Numbered from the stretch's first letter, positions 35,891 to 45,012 are shown. The stretch is 64,000 bases of DNA from Coleofasciculus sp040219735 (GCA_040219735.1 JAVJRX010000098.1); one strand, 5' to 3'. Numbers and translations: made by a program. The notes: generated by a model from the sequence alone, not told the origin.

Positions 35891-35928
35891 ACCACGATAA
35901 TCCTATAATGACCAATGACAAATGACCA

Positions 35929-37146
35929 ATGGATATTGTAGAAAGCATCAAAATGGCATCCACCACCTTGATGGCAAACAAGCTACGCAGTAGCTTAACT
36001 ATGTTGGGCATCATTATTGGGAATGCCTCCGTGATCGCGATGGTGGGGATTGGACAAGGAGCGCAAAAGCTAGCTTCTGAACAGTTTGAAGCTCTCGGAC
36101 CCAATGTCCTGTTTGTCATTCCTGGCTCTCGTGAAGCGCAACAGACAACGGTTGATTTTCCCAAAACATTGGTTTTGGAAGACGCTAAGGCGATCGCGAC
36201 TCAAGTCCCAGCCGTTGCGGAAGTTGCCCCGCAAATTAATCTGAGATATTTAATCACATACCGCAATCGCAATAGCAATTCGTTGGTGACAGGAACGACC
36301 CCAGAATTTCTATCTGTTCGTAGCTTTAATGTTGCCAGAGGACGGTTTTTTACCGATATTGACATTAAACGCAATAACCAAGTTGCCGTTCTGGGTTCTG
36401 AAATCGTCGAAAAAATATTTGGCTACCAAGATCCGATTGGTCAATCGGTACGGATTAAAGATGTTAGCTTTGAAGTAATTGGGGTGATGGAATCCAAAGG
36501 TACTTTTTTGGGAAATAACCAGGATGATGCGGTGTTTATCCCTCTGAGTACGATGGCGAATCGATTGCGGGGACGCACATCTCCTTACGGCGTCGAAGTT
36601 AGCTGGATTGCTATTTCTGCTAGGGATAGAAATAGTATTAGTGCGGCTCAGTTTCAAATTGAAAACTTACTGCGGCGACGTCATAAAATTGTGGGTGAAG
36701 ATGATTTTGGCGTTCAAACTCAGGAAGATATCTTACAAATCGTCAATACGGTGACAGGTGCATTAACGATCATGCTCGCCGCGATCGCAGCTATTTCCTT
36801 AGTTGTTGGCGGTATCGGCGTGATGAACATTATGCTGGTGTCAGTTAGGGAACGAACCCAGGAAATTGGACTGCGGAAAGCCGTGGGTGCTAGAGAACAG
36901 GATATTCTAATTCAGTTTATGATTGAGGCAATCATTCTCTCTGCCGCCGGGGGGATAATTGGAACGGCAATTGGTGTGAGCGGCGTTTTGCTTGTCGGTG
37001 CTGTAACGCCATTAAAAGCCGGCATTTCCCCCATGGCTATTCTCGTGGCTGTCAGCGTGTCTGGAGGAATTGGCTTATTCTTTGGCGTTGTTCCCGCCAG
37101 ACAAGCAGCGAAACTTGACCCAATTGTGGCGTTGAGAAGTGCTTAG
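35929..37146 (+). CDS. MacB/FtsX-type ABC transporter permease
   Basis: 405 residues without a fused nucleotide-binding domain. It has an N-terminal membrane helix (ESIKMASTTLMANKLRSSLTMLGIIIG), a large periplasmic MacB-PCD domain (about residues 45-270), and three C-terminal helices with the FtsX-like core GGIGVMNIMLVSVRERTQEIGLRKAVGA. It ends VPARQAAKLDPIVALRSA, the usual MacB ending. With the upstream adaptor and the ATPase at 37755 it forms a three-gene MacAB-like exporter, as in many cyanobacteria. The substrate is unknown. Confidence 0.93.
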   Translation: MDIVESIKMASTTLMANKLRSSLTMLGIIIGNASVIAMVGIGQGAQKLASEQFEALGPNVLFVIPGSREAQQTTVDFPKTLVLEDAKAIATQVPAVAEVAPQINLRYLITYRNRNSNSLVTGTTPEFLSVRSFNVARGRFFTDIDIKRNNQVAVLGSEIVEKIFGYQDPIGQSVRIKDVSFEVIGVMESKGTFLGNNQDDAVFIPLSTMANRLRGRTSPYGVEVSWIAISARDRNSISAAQFQIENLLRRRHKIVGEDDFGVQTQEDILQIVNTVTGALTIMLAAIAAISLVVGGIGVMNIMLVSVRERTQEIGLRKAVGAREQDILIQFMIEAIILSAAGGIIGTAIGVSGVLLVGAVTPLKAGISPMAILVAVSVSGGIGLFFGVVPARQAAKLDPIVALRSA

Positions 37147-37154
37147 AAGTTCTA

Positions 37155-37511
37155 CTAGTTTACTAAAAACACTGGAAATTCGAGAACATGGAAATACATC
37201 AGTGCCAATACAACTAAGGTGTAAACCGTTGACGTGCCAAAACCAATAAGTAAATCTTTTTTAGAATTCCGTCGCGTTTGCTCAAAAAACATATCTGTTG
37301 CCCCCAGTTGCATCATTAAGATTCCTAGAATGTTTGAGAGCCAGTAACCAACAGCGGTGAGCGGTAAGAACAAATCAGGAAAAATCCAACTGAACAGATA
37401 GGCAAAAAGGTAGGCAATGGGCATATTAAAAAATAAATCATTCCACCAAGATAATGGTGAGAGCATATAGCCAATTCCCATTAAAAATCCACCTCTAAAT
37501 TTTTTTAGCAT
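37155..37511 (-). CDS. Small membrane protein of unknown function
   Basis: 118 residues with about three hydrophobic segments (FNMPIAYLFAYLFSWIF, LTAVGYWLSNILGILMMQL, STVYTLVVLALMYFHVLEF). It lies antisense between the permease and ATPase genes of the exporter, with its stop only 9 bp from the permease stop. I do not recognise the family; coding is supported by regular membrane topology and an ATG start. Confidence 0.6.
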   Translation of the reverse strand: MLKKFRGGFLMGIGYMLSPLSWWNDLFFNMPIAYLFAYLFSWIFPDLFLPLTAVGYWLSNILGILMMQLGATDMFFEQTRRNSKKDLLIGFGTSTVYTLVVLALMYFHVLEFPVFLVN

Positions 37512-37617
37512 TGAATTTACCCGGTCTATCTATAGCTTTGATGAAATATCACGATTATAAAGGAAAAATACTATTTAGGCTTTTGTTATTCCGTAATTGT
37601 CTGATCAATGACAGATT

Positions 37618-37683
37618 GGGGCAGGGCGGGTTTATCAATATCTGGGTTTCCGGCATCCGATAGCGGTAAAACCCGCCCCTACA
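37618..37683. repeat. Dispersed palindromic repeat, GGGCGGGTTT family, copy 3
   Basis: GGGGCAGGGCGGGTTTA at the left and TAAAACCCGCCCCTAC at the right are inverted ends with a diverged interior. It is 70 bp upstream of the ABC ATPase gene. Confidence 0.75.
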
Positions 37684-37754
37684 AACCAACTTATTATTTT
37701 TCTCTTCCTTGTCCCCCTGACTCCACTTGTCTTATTTATTAACCGTAGGACTTT

Positions 37755-38519
37755 ATGCACGACTCTATCAATTTTCCATCATCCCTTCAGTCAACGTCAG
37801 TTGAGCCACCCATCATTATTCGTCTAGAAAATATCTCTAAGGTTTATGGTACGGGTAACACAGAAGTCAGAGCCCTCAGCCAAGTGAATCTAACCATAGA
37901 CAAAGGTGAATACTGCTCAATTATGGGGGCGTCGGGTTCGGGCAAATCAACCGCCATGAATATTATCGGCTGTCTTGACCAACCCACGTCTGGACGCTAT
38001 TACCTTGATGGTGTGGATGTTTCTCATCTGGATAATGATCAATTAGCTGGGATTCGCAATGTCAAGATTGGCTTTGTGTTTCAGCAGTTTCACCTCCTAC
38101 CTCAACTTACCGCCTTGGAAAATGTGATGTTGCCTATGGTGTATGCTGGCATTTCCCCCCAAGAACGCCGCGATCGCGCTATGAGTGCTTTAAAGCGGGT
38201 GGGATTGGAAAACCGCCAGTTGAATAAGCCCAATCAACTGTCTGGCGGACAACAGCAACGGGTAGCCATTGCCCGCGCGATCGTGAATCAACCTGTATTA
38301 CTTTTGGCAGATGAACCAACAGGGGCACTGGATTCTCATACAACGGCTGAAGTTATTAGTTTATTCAGTCAACTCCATGGGGAGGGAATTACAGTGGTGA
38401 TGGTAACTCACGAACCGGATGTCGCTCGTTTGACTAAACGTATTGTTTGGTTTCGGGATGGTGAAGTTATTCATTCTGATTTGACTCCAGAGGAAATGAT
38501 CCAAGTGGCAACGGCATAG
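37755..38519 (+). CDS. ABC transporter ATP-binding protein (MacB/LolD class)
   Basis: 254 residues. Walker A is GASGSGKST, the Q-loop VFQQFHLLPQLTALENV, the signature LSGGQQQRVAIARAI and Walker B LLLADEPTGALD, with the switch His in VMVTHEPDVA. The sequence class is that of MacB and LolD nucleotide-binding domains, matching the adaptor and permease genes upstream. It probably powers that exporter, though 600 bp and an antisense gene separate them. Confidence 0.94.
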   Translation: MHDSINFPSSLQSTSVEPPIIIRLENISKVYGTGNTEVRALSQVNLTIDKGEYCSIMGASGSGKSTAMNIIGCLDQPTSGRYYLDGVDVSHLDNDQLAGIRNVKIGFVFQQFHLLPQLTALENVMLPMVYAGISPQERRDRAMSALKRVGLENRQLNKPNQLSGGQQQRVAIARAIVNQPVLLLADEPTGALDSHTTAEVISLFSQLHGEGITVVMVTHEPDVARLTKRIVWFRDGEVIHSDLTPEEMIQVATA

Positions 38520-38538
38520 TCACTCAAAACTCGTTCAG

Positions 38539-38585
38539 AGCGGGTTTAGTCGCATCTAGGTGAAACCAAAACGATAGTAGTGAAA
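38539..38585. repeat. Dispersed palindromic repeat, GGGCGGGTTT family, copy 4 (inverted, partial)
   Basis: GCGGGTTTAGTCGCATCTAG followed by GTGAAACC and CGATAGTAGTGAAA is the reverse complement of most of copy 1, lacking one end. It lies between convergent genes. Confidence 0.75.
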
Positions 38586-38636
38586 GTGAGTTCCTACACA
38601 AAACCATGTTCCCTTGAGCGAATCGCAGGTTACAAC

Positions 38637-39503
38637 TTAAGTTCCAACTGATATTGGTTTGGCTTTATTGTTACGCAAAAAACTCATAAAATTTTGTACG
38701 AAAGATTGACTGAGTGTTTGGATTTCGGATTCTTCCGTCAATTGTGCGGGTAAGGGTTCAACGGATTGAGTGGGTAGATTTCCTACTAATAACGGTACTT
38801 CTTCGGCTAAACCTACTGTGATCAGGGCAAAAGCAATTTGCTGAACTTTTTCTATCGGTAGTCGTAGTTCCCTGGCGATCATTTTGAGAGAAACCGTCCC
38901 TTTTGTATACTCCCAAATCTGCCATTCGATCGGATCGAGTCGGTAATGGAGTTGACTTGTCTTTGTACTGATTAAACCGCTATTGGGATCAGGTAATTTA
39001 TCGGCTAAGGTATGCCAGTGTCGCAGAACCCGCAATCCCATTAATGTGGCTTCGGTGGCGGGTATACTTAACCCCGTCATTTCTCGTCCAGGTAAGAGTA
39101 CATTCTGCTCAAATGTAAATTGAGCATCTTTGAGTTGAAACATGATACCAATTTGCTGTAAAACCTGAACTTGGAATAACTGTTTGAGATGTTCAGTTTG
39201 CAAAACTCCGTGATTTTTGAGGCACAATCCCAGGGGTTTTCCAGTTGGACAGCACCATTGGATTAACTTGGCTACCACGCGATCGCTAACCCACTTGTAT
39301 TGCTTAATCAGTGCAACTAAACCTTGACTATCCAAGCGATTAGCCGCCGCAACAATACGACCTTGGTAGACCCATATATAATAAGGAATTGCTGGGCTGG
39401 CTAAGGCGGCGCGTAATGTGAGTAACCCAGTTTTTTTTCCTTGTTCAATTAAATGAAAAACTTCGGGAAGGGACAAATCAGATAAGTAACCTGTAATCGC
39501 CAT
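38637..39503 (-). CDS. PATAN (DUF4388) domain protein, second copy of the module
   Basis: 288 residues from ATG 39503. The N-terminal domain (MAITGYLSDLSLPEVFHLIEQGKKTGLLTL...YQGRIVAAANRLD) is the DUF4388/PATAN domain, found at the N-terminus of PatA and of the phototaxis regulators PixG and PixE. No receiver domain follows; a winged-helix-like C-terminal region (KGTVSLKMIARELRLPIEKVQQIAFALITVGL) does. It is a paralogue of the protein at 40424-41290 with the same layout. It lies downstream of the MglA-like GTPase on the same strand. PATAN proteins act by protein-protein contact, sometimes with pilus motors. Confidence 0.82.
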   Translation of the reverse strand: MAITGYLSDLSLPEVFHLIEQGKKTGLLTLRAALASPAIPYYIWVYQGRIVAAANRLDSQGLVALIKQYKWVSDRVVAKLIQWCCPTGKPLGLCLKNHGVLQTEHLKQLFQVQVLQQIGIMFQLKDAQFTFEQNVLLPGREMTGLSIPATEATLMGLRVLRHWHTLADKLPDPNSGLISTKTSQLHYRLDPIEWQIWEYTKGTVSLKMIARELRLPIEKVQQIAFALITVGLAEEVPLLVGNLPTQSVEPLPAQLTEESEIQTLSQSFVQNFMSFLRNNKAKPISVGT

Positions 39504-39687
39504 TGTTTTAGATAGTTTTAGAATCAAACTTTAAAGAACACAATCACAGACTTCAATCAGGCATGACTGGTTGAATGTTAGAAAAACTAGCAAAATTTAA
39601 TATTTTTTTAATCTTATCACAAGTTAACAATTATTCACATTAGCCAATAGTCTGAATTTTTGCGATTTATAACCTATGGAGGATGCG

Positions 39688-39906
39688 ATGACATTCTCCC
39701 AGAGGCTCACAGGATCAATCATGATTTACAAAAATGGGATTTGCCTTCTGTTTCTTCTGGCATTGGGATGCTTGTATCTAGAACAGAGTGCTCTTTCCCA
39801 TTTGATTGGATTATTTAGTTTTTATCTGTACTGTAAAAGATTTTTAGTAAAACTCTTGAACCTAAAAAAATACTATGTTTTTGTTTTGACAGCACAGTTT
39901 AAATAA
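39688..39906 (+). CDS. Possible small membrane protein (doubtful)
   Basis: 72 codons from ATG 39688, with GGAGG 5 nt upstream. It encodes two hydrophobic stretches (GICLLFLLALGCLYLEQ, LIGLFSFYLYCKRFLVKLL). It is antisense, overlapping the last 34 bp of the GTPase gene. The good ribosome binding site argues for a gene; the lack of any recognisable family argues against. Confidence 0.3.
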   Translation: MTFSQRLTGSIMIYKNGICLLFLLALGCLYLEQSALSHLIGLFSFYLYCKRFLVKLLNLKKYYVFVLTAQFK

Positions 39907-40412
39907 TGTTCAATTAATACAATTAGAGTATCAATAACAGAATCTTTTTCATTCGCATTTAATGTGACGAAAGGCGGACGAGTTTTTTCATCCACAAAAC
40001 CTAGAGCGATCGCGACATTTTCTTCAGACCAAGCGCCTTCACAATCCCTGTGGGTCAAGCCAATTAGCATTGGAATATCTACCCTCTGTTTCATAAACGC
40101 TAGCAGCTTACGAGCTAAGCGAAAATCGCTGGGTCGGTGAGCATCAACTAGAATGATATAAGCATGGGCTTTGCGAATCAAGATATCCCACATAAAATCG
40201 AAGCGAGCTTGTCCCGGTGTACCATAGAGGTGCAATGCCATTTCTGGGGCAAATTGTAAGCGTCCAAAATCCATCGCTACAGTTGTTTTCTTCTTGATGT
40301 CAGTGGTTTGATCGGTTGAGACTCGATCCGTATCGACTACGGCAATCTCGCTAACTGAGCGAATGAAGGTGGACTTGCCAGCACCCACAGTACCTGTCAC
40401 AACCAGACGCAT
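39873..40412 (-). CDS. MglA-like small GTPase
   Basis: 179 residues from ATG 40412, which has GGTGG 5 nt upstream; a GTG at 40421 is an alternative. P-loop GTVGAGKST (residues 7-15), switch I with a Thr-rich TDQTTDIKKKTT, G3-type YGTPGQARFDFMWD (unusual for the usual DxxG), and G4-like THRD. This is the MglA / conservon-type bacterial GTPase family, which sets cell polarity with Roadblock partners. It begins 11 bp after the stop of a PATAN gene and the Roadblock gene lies upstream, so partners are co-encoded. Confidence 0.88.
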   Translation of the reverse strand: MRLVVTGTVGAGKSTFIRSVSEIAVVDTDRVSTDQTTDIKKKTTVAMDFGRLQFAPEMALHLYGTPGQARFDFMWDILIRKAHAYIILVDAHRPSDFRLARKLLAFMKQRVDIPMLIGLTHRDCEGAWSEENVAIALGFVDEKTRPPFVTLNANEKDSVIDTLIVLIEHYLNCAVKTKT

Positions 40413-40423
40413 AATTTCCACCG

Positions 40424-41290
40424 TTACTTGCTGCTCCTCAAGAAACCCAGCAGGTTTTGCATAAAGGAATGACTAACGCCAGAGACATTATCCTCCTTAC
40501 CGCCGTGATTTGTTCCAGCAGCTACAGGCTCTAGTACATCTTCTGCCATTGCTTTAGAACGAGACAACGCCGTCATCATTGGGACTTCTTGGACTAAACC
40601 CACGCTGATCAGTCGGAATGCCGTTTGTTGAATTATTTCTATGGGTTGTTTGAGCTGAGTTGCCATTGTATTCAGAGAAATCGAGCCATTCGAGCGCTGC
40701 CAAACTTGCCCTTCCACCGAATCCAAGCGCAGATGACGCTTACCAATCACCACCCTAGACAGGGCAGAGGTTGGTTCTGGCAGTTTGTCTGCTAATAATA
40801 CCCACTCTCTTAACACTCGTAAACCCATCAGCGTGGCTTCGGTGGCGCTGAGGCTCAAGCCAGTCATTTCCGTGGTGGGCAAAGTCGCTTTAGTATCAAA
40901 TTTAAATCGAGCCTCCCTCAACCTAAACAAACCACAGACTTGCCTTAGCACTTGAGCATGGAACAATAGTCTGAGTTGTTCCGGCGAAAGAAACGATTGA
41001 GTCTTTAAATATAAACCAATCGGAATATTTGCTGGACAACGGTTCACCTGCTCTCGCAGCACTTCCGGGCTAATCCAACCTCGTTGTACAATCATGGCAA
41101 GCAAGCACTGGTGATCCAAACGATTGGTCACCGCGACAATGCGACCTTGATGTAATAGCACATGGCGTACCCGTTTCTCTTGATTGTCTGTGTGAAATCG
41201 CAAGGTCAGCAATCCAGTTTTGCTGCCTTGATCCAGAAATTGAAATAGTTCGGGGAGAGAAAACTCCGACAAACAACTTGTAATTGCCAT
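40424..41290 (-). CDS. PATAN (DUF4388) domain protein, first copy of the module
   Basis: 288 residues. The N-terminal PATAN domain is MAITSCLSEFSLPELFQFLDQGSKTGLLTL...LHQGRIVAVTNRLDHQ. The helical middle (ATEATLMGLRVLREWVLLADKLPEP) and winged-helix-like segment (NGSISLNTMATQLKQPIEIIQQTAFRLISVGLVQEVP) align along the whole length with the protein at 38637-39503, so the two arose by duplication. Its stop lies 11 bp before the GTPase start, indicating co-transcription. Likely role: an adaptor linking the GTPase to a motility or other output (inference). Confidence 0.85.
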   Translation of the reverse strand: MAITSCLSEFSLPELFQFLDQGSKTGLLTLRFHTDNQEKRVRHVLLHQGRIVAVTNRLDHQCLLAMIVQRGWISPEVLREQVNRCPANIPIGLYLKTQSFLSPEQLRLLFHAQVLRQVCGLFRLREARFKFDTKATLPTTEMTGLSLSATEATLMGLRVLREWVLLADKLPEPTSALSRVVIGKRHLRLDSVEGQVWQRSNGSISLNTMATQLKQPIEIIQQTAFRLISVGLVQEVPMMTALSRSKAMAEDVLEPVAAGTNHGGKEDNVSGVSHSFMQNLLGFLRSSK

Positions 41291-41761
41291 TACTTGTTCA
41301 CTACTGTCTAAAAAATTGTCAAAAAAATAGGCAGCCTTTAGACTTATTGTCTTAGGTCTGAAAGCCGAATTGAAGAATAATCAATTTTTTGTTACTTTTC
41401 TTAGATAAATCATAAATATCTTTATGATCTATAGTAATCTATAGTAATCGTGTTATCCTTACCTTGGCAACATCAGTCAAAGGGCAACGGGAGCAATCAG
41501 AATAAGTTTACACTGACTGATTCAAGATTGGGTGTCGATGCTTAGGATTCTTTCGGTTTCAATGAGTTGTCTGCCAGCAGCGCTTTAGCTTACCTCACCG
41601 ACTTGATGGCTCTGGGATTGAATCTCTACCCCGATTTGAGCTTAAACTCAAGTCTACACGGCATTCTGAACAAACTCTTCGGTTGGTGAACAGAGCATCC
41701 CACCTCGTCACAGCCATGATAGAGGTAGGAGATCAAGTGCAGTTCCCGTCGTAGTCATGAA
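41291..41761. other. Gene-free stretch with a probable gene remnant
   Basis: AT-rich near 41390-41450, including a tandem CTATAGTAAT, likely promoter DNA for the PATAN-GTPase genes. Plus-strand codons 41546-41689 read DSFGFNELSASSALAYLTDL and MALGLNLYPDLSLNSSLHGI, ending LNKLFGW and TGA. The frame also continues upstream across a TAG at 41543. No start or known domain, so it is treated as a relic. Confidence 0.45.
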
Positions 41762-42184
41762 TTATTCGGCAACCTGTGATTGAGTGTCATAAGCTCCTGA
41801 TATTTTCCGGATCGGATCAAGCGCTGCTTTGAGCTCTGGGATCACCCGTTTAATTTCCAACAAAAGTACACCTTGTTTCGCCGCTTTGCTGGCTAAAACG
41901 AGTAATACAGCATATTCGCCGCAATTGGTCAAAATACCATAGCCGCGATCGCCCTCCACGTAGATACGATCAAGATAGCCTCTGGACAACTCTGATCCAA
42001 TCCGCTCTCCCAACGACAGCATCGCTGCTGACATTGCAGAAACTCGTTCTTCGTCCATCTCATTGGGTAAGCTTGAAGCCAAGGGTAGCCCATCGGGAGA
42101 CACCAGAGCTGCTCCCTGAACCTCACTGGTGCCAGTGACAAAATTTTGCAAAATGCTCTCAATTTTCGTCGTGTTAATGGTCAT
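41762..42184 (-). CDS. Roadblock/LC7 domain protein (MglB-like)
   Basis: 140 residues from ATG 42184 (GAGG 9 nt upstream); in-frame ATGs at 42190 and 42193 are possible starts. The Roadblock/LC7 fold is evident: IESILQNFVTGTSEVQGAALVSPDGLPLASSLP, AMLSLGERIGSELSRGYLDRIYVEGDRGYGIL, YAVLLVLASKAAKQGVLLLEIK. In Myxococcus, MglB of this family is the GTPase-activating partner of MglA. Here it leads the minus-strand module Roadblock, PATAN, GTPase, PATAN, so the same partnership is likely. A 471-bp gap separates it from the next gene. Confidence 0.9.
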   Translation of the reverse strand: MTINTTKIESILQNFVTGTSEVQGAALVSPDGLPLASSLPNEMDEERVSAMSAAMLSLGERIGSELSRGYLDRIYVEGDRGYGILTNCGEYAVLLVLASKAAKQGVLLLEIKRVIPELKAALDPIRKISGAYDTQSQVAE

Positions 42185-42394
42185 TGTCATCATCCTCGAT
42201 AAGTCTGGGTTTGAGCTGGTGAGACAGTCAAAGGGTATGAATACTATCAGAACTATCCATTATTCAAGTATTCAACTCTATCTCACAATCGAACTTATCA
42301 CGGACTTTTTCGGATGAGGAGACAAAGGAGCAGGGGGAGATGGGGGTTCTGTAGGAACCGATTTTACCAATCACGTTCTGTCGATGTCGGATAG

Positions 42395-42415
42395 GGGGCT
42401 TGGGAACCAAGCCCC
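42395..42415. terminator. Hairpin just beyond the carotenoid protein gene
   Basis: GGGGCTTGG and CCAAGCCCC form a perfect 9-bp stem around GAA, 2 bp past the stop codon of the minus-strand gene. No U-tract follows, so it may be a dispersed hairpin used as a 3' end. Confidence 0.55.
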
Positions 42416-42417
42416 TA

Positions 42418-42948
42418 CTATAAACTGGGGGTTTTTCCCGTTTCTTCCTGGCTGGGAACGGGTTGAACAGGGCTATAACCCATATCTCCAGCGACTTGGC
42501 GTAGGCAGGAGATTTGTCCCTCGAAATCTAGATTTTCGATTTGGGATAGAATCCGATTTACCTCTGGACTCGCTTTATAGTTGCGGGGGATATCGACAAC
42601 AGTATCACCCATTCCTTGCGCCCATGCGTACCAGGCTAACAATTGGTTATTTTCACTCAATGCCCCGTATGCCCGTGATACTTGTGTATCTTCACGATTG
42701 ACAATTTCTCGCATGGCGGCTAGCTGCTGATCATCGGAAAGGTTAAAGAAGTCTTGCATCAGTTGGGGGGAGATTTCCGCATCAGCCGCCGTGGGTGCAG
42801 CCGGTGTGATCGAATCGCCCATTTTTTCGTAGATGTAGTAAAGTAACGCTAGTTTGTCATCTGTACCCAAGCCCTCAAATGCTTGGGCTACGTTTTTCGT
42901 CTCCTGAGAACGGGCAGGGGTTACACCAGTCGGTTGAGTAGAAGCCAT
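42418..42948 (-). CDS. Helical carotenoid protein (OCP N-terminal domain homologue)
   Basis: 176 residues equal to the all-helical carotenoid-binding domain of the orange carotenoid protein, without the C-terminal NTF2-like sensor domain. Shared features: LGTDDKLALLYYIYEKMGDSITPAAP, LANRTDTPICR-like REIVNREDTQVSRAYGALS, LLAWYAWAQGMGD, IPRNYKASPEVNRILSQIENLDFEGQISCLRQVAGDMGY. Helical carotenoid proteins quench singlet oxygen, and some dissipate phycobilisome energy. The clade (HCP1-9) is not assigned. It lies away from a C-terminal-domain homologue in this window. Confidence 0.93.
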   Translation of the reverse strand: MASTQPTGVTPARSQETKNVAQAFEGLGTDDKLALLYYIYEKMGDSITPAAPTAADAEISPQLMQDFFNLSDDQQLAAMREIVNREDTQVSRAYGALSENNQLLAWYAWAQGMGDTVVDIPRNYKASPEVNRILSQIENLDFEGQISCLRQVAGDMGYSPVQPVPSQEETGKTPSL

Positions 42949-43203
42949 ATTTTTTATTTCCTCTGTTACAACAAAATATCTCTACTCTTATGTTTACCAA
43001 ACTTTACAAACCGGGATCGCCCTCCGATCGGTAGAGTTTGCTTAAGATCTGTGGTGGGATCGGCATCTTCCTCTATCCAGAGATGATGAAGTTGGTTGGA
43101 AGACACAGACAATGACTGCTGAATGCAGGATAATGGGCAAAGCTTTCACATTTTGTTACCTTAGACGTTCCTCTCTGTCAAAGCACTTATTTTTTCATCG
43201 GCT

Positions 43204-45012
43204 ATGCGGACTCATTATTGCGGCGAATTGCGAAGTAACCATGTTGGTGAAACCGTTACCCTGTGTGGTTGGGTAGATCGGCGACGTGACCATGGGGGGG
43301 TGATATTTTTAGATTTGCGCGATCGCACGGGTATTGTACAGATCGTTAGTGATCCTCAGCGCACGCCGGATTCTTATCAGAATGCAGAAGCCGTGCGGAA
43401 TGAATATGTGGTGCAAATTACTGGGCGTGTGAGTCGGCGTCCAGAGGATTCGCTCAATCCTAATTTATCCACGGGTGAAGTAGAAGTGTATGCGGATCAG
43501 ATTAAACCGTTGAATACAGTTCGTAAGCAGTTACCGTTTCAGGTTTCCACTGCTGACGCCGAAACCGTGCGGGAAGAATTGCGCCTCAAATATCGGTATT
43601 TGGATATTCGCCGCGATCGCATGCGCCAAAATATAGAATTGCGCCATGAGGTGACTAAGGCGATTCGCCGTTATTTAGAAGATGAGCAAAGCTTCATTGA
43701 GGTGGAAACCCCCATGTTAACTCGTTCCACACCGGAAGGGGCGAGAGACTATTTAGTTCCCTCTCGCGTGAATCCAGGGGAATGGTACGCATTACCACAA
43801 TCGCCGCAATTATTCAAGCAATTGTTGATGGTTGCCGGATTAGACCGTTACTATCAGATTGCCCGTTGCTTTCGGGATGAAGATTTAAGGGCAGATCGTC
43901 AGCCAGAGTTTACCCAGTTGGACATGGAAATGAGTTTTATGTCCCAGGAGGAGATTCTCCAGCTTAATGAAGGGTTGATCTGTCATATCTTTAAAACAGT
44001 AAAAGGGATTGAGGTTCCCCGACCTTTTCCCCACCTCACCTACACTGAAGTCATGGAACGCTACGGTACGGATAAACCCGATACCCGCTTTGGCTTGGAA
44101 TTGGTAGATGTCTCAGAGTTGCTGAAAGACTCTGGATTTAAGGTATTTTCCGGTGCAGTAGCGGCTGGGGGTAAGGTAAAAGTATTACCCATTCCTGGCG
44201 GTAACGAAAAAATCTCCAACGTGCGGATTAAACCCGGTAAGAGTGGTGACTTATTTAACGAAGCCACCGCAGCAGGCGCTAAGGGTTTAGCTTATATTCG
44301 GGTGCGAGACAACTGGGAAATTGACACGATTGGGGCGATTAAAGACAATCTCACTGAGGAGGTGAAACAGAAACTGCTAGAGATGACAGGGGCGAAACCC
44401 GGTCATTTACTGCTGTTTGGTGCGGGTGATACCGATGTGGTGAATAAAACCTTGGATCGCCTGCGCCAGGTATTGGGTCAAGAGTTGGGACTGATTAACC
44501 CAACGAAAATTAATTTACTCTGGGTGACAGATTATCCGATGTTTGAATGGAATGCGGATGAGAAGCGCTTGGAGGCAATTCATCACCCCTTTACCGCGCC
44601 TCACCCTGATGATATCGATGATCTGAAAACGGCAAGGGCGCAAGCGTATGATTTAGTGTATAACGGCTATGAAGTCGGTGGTGGCAGTTTGCGGATGTAC
44701 CAACCCGATATTCAGAGACGAGTATTCGACGCGATCGGGTTATCACCAGAAGAGGCTCAAAATAAGTTTGGTTTCTTACTGGAAGCCTTTGATTATGGCG
44801 CACCTCCTCATGGCGGAATTGCCTATGGGTTGGATCGGTTGGTTATGTTGTTAGCTGGGGAAGAATCGATTCGGGATGTCATTGCGTTTCCCAAGACGCA
44901 GCAAGCCAGTTGTTTGTTAACGGAAGCACCCGCCCAAGTGGGAGATAAGCAGTTAAAAGAATTGCACGTTGCTTCTACCTATAAGCCGAAGAAAGCGTCT
45001 GGGGTAAATTAG
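43204..45012 (+). CDS. aspS: Aspartyl-tRNA synthetase
   Basis: 602-residue class IIb synthetase of bacterial type. It has the anticodon-binding OB fold (ETVTLCGWVDRRRDHGGVIFLDLRDR), motif 2 (FRDEDLRADRQPEFTQLDME), the GAD insertion domain (residues about 300-420), and motif 3 (GGIAYGLDRLVMLLAGEESIRDVIAFPKT). A His in RRRDHGG is the residue seen in some non-discriminating enzymes, but I would not assign tRNA specificity from this alone. Length and motifs are complete. It is monocistronic, with a repeat-rich 3' flank. Confidence 0.97.
   Translation: MRTHYCGELRSNHVGETVTLCGWVDRRRDHGGVIFLDLRDRTGIVQIVSDPQRTPDSYQNAEAVRNEYVVQITGRVSRRPEDSLNPNLSTGEVEVYADQIKPLNTVRKQLPFQVSTADAETVREELRLKYRYLDIRRDRMRQNIELRHEVTKAIRRYLEDEQSFIEVETPMLTRSTPEGARDYLVPSRVNPGEWYALPQSPQLFKQLLMVAGLDRYYQIARCFRDEDLRADRQPEFTQLDMEMSFMSQEEILQLNEGLICHIFKTVKGIEVPRPFPHLTYTEVMERYGTDKPDTRFGLELVDVSELLKDSGFKVFSGAVAAGGKVKVLPIPGGNEKISNVRIKPGKSGDLFNEATAAGAKGLAYIRVRDNWEIDTIGAIKDNLTEEVKQKLLEMTGAKPGHLLLFGAGDTDVVNKTLDRLRQVLGQELGLINPTKINLLWVTDYPMFEWNADEKRLEAIHHPFTAPHPDDIDDLKTARAQAYDLVYNGYEVGGGSLRMYQPDIQRRVFDAIGLSPEEAQNKFGFLLEAFDYGAPPHGGIAYGLDRLVMLLAGEESIRDVIAFPKTQQASCLLTEAPAQVGDKQLKELHVASTYKPKKASGVN

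Noticed and set aside
37755..38519. DevA of the heterocyst glycolipid exporter DevBCA
   Set aside because: The permease is of MacB type with a large periplasmic domain, and no heterocyst genes are nearby; a general MacAB-like exporter is safer.
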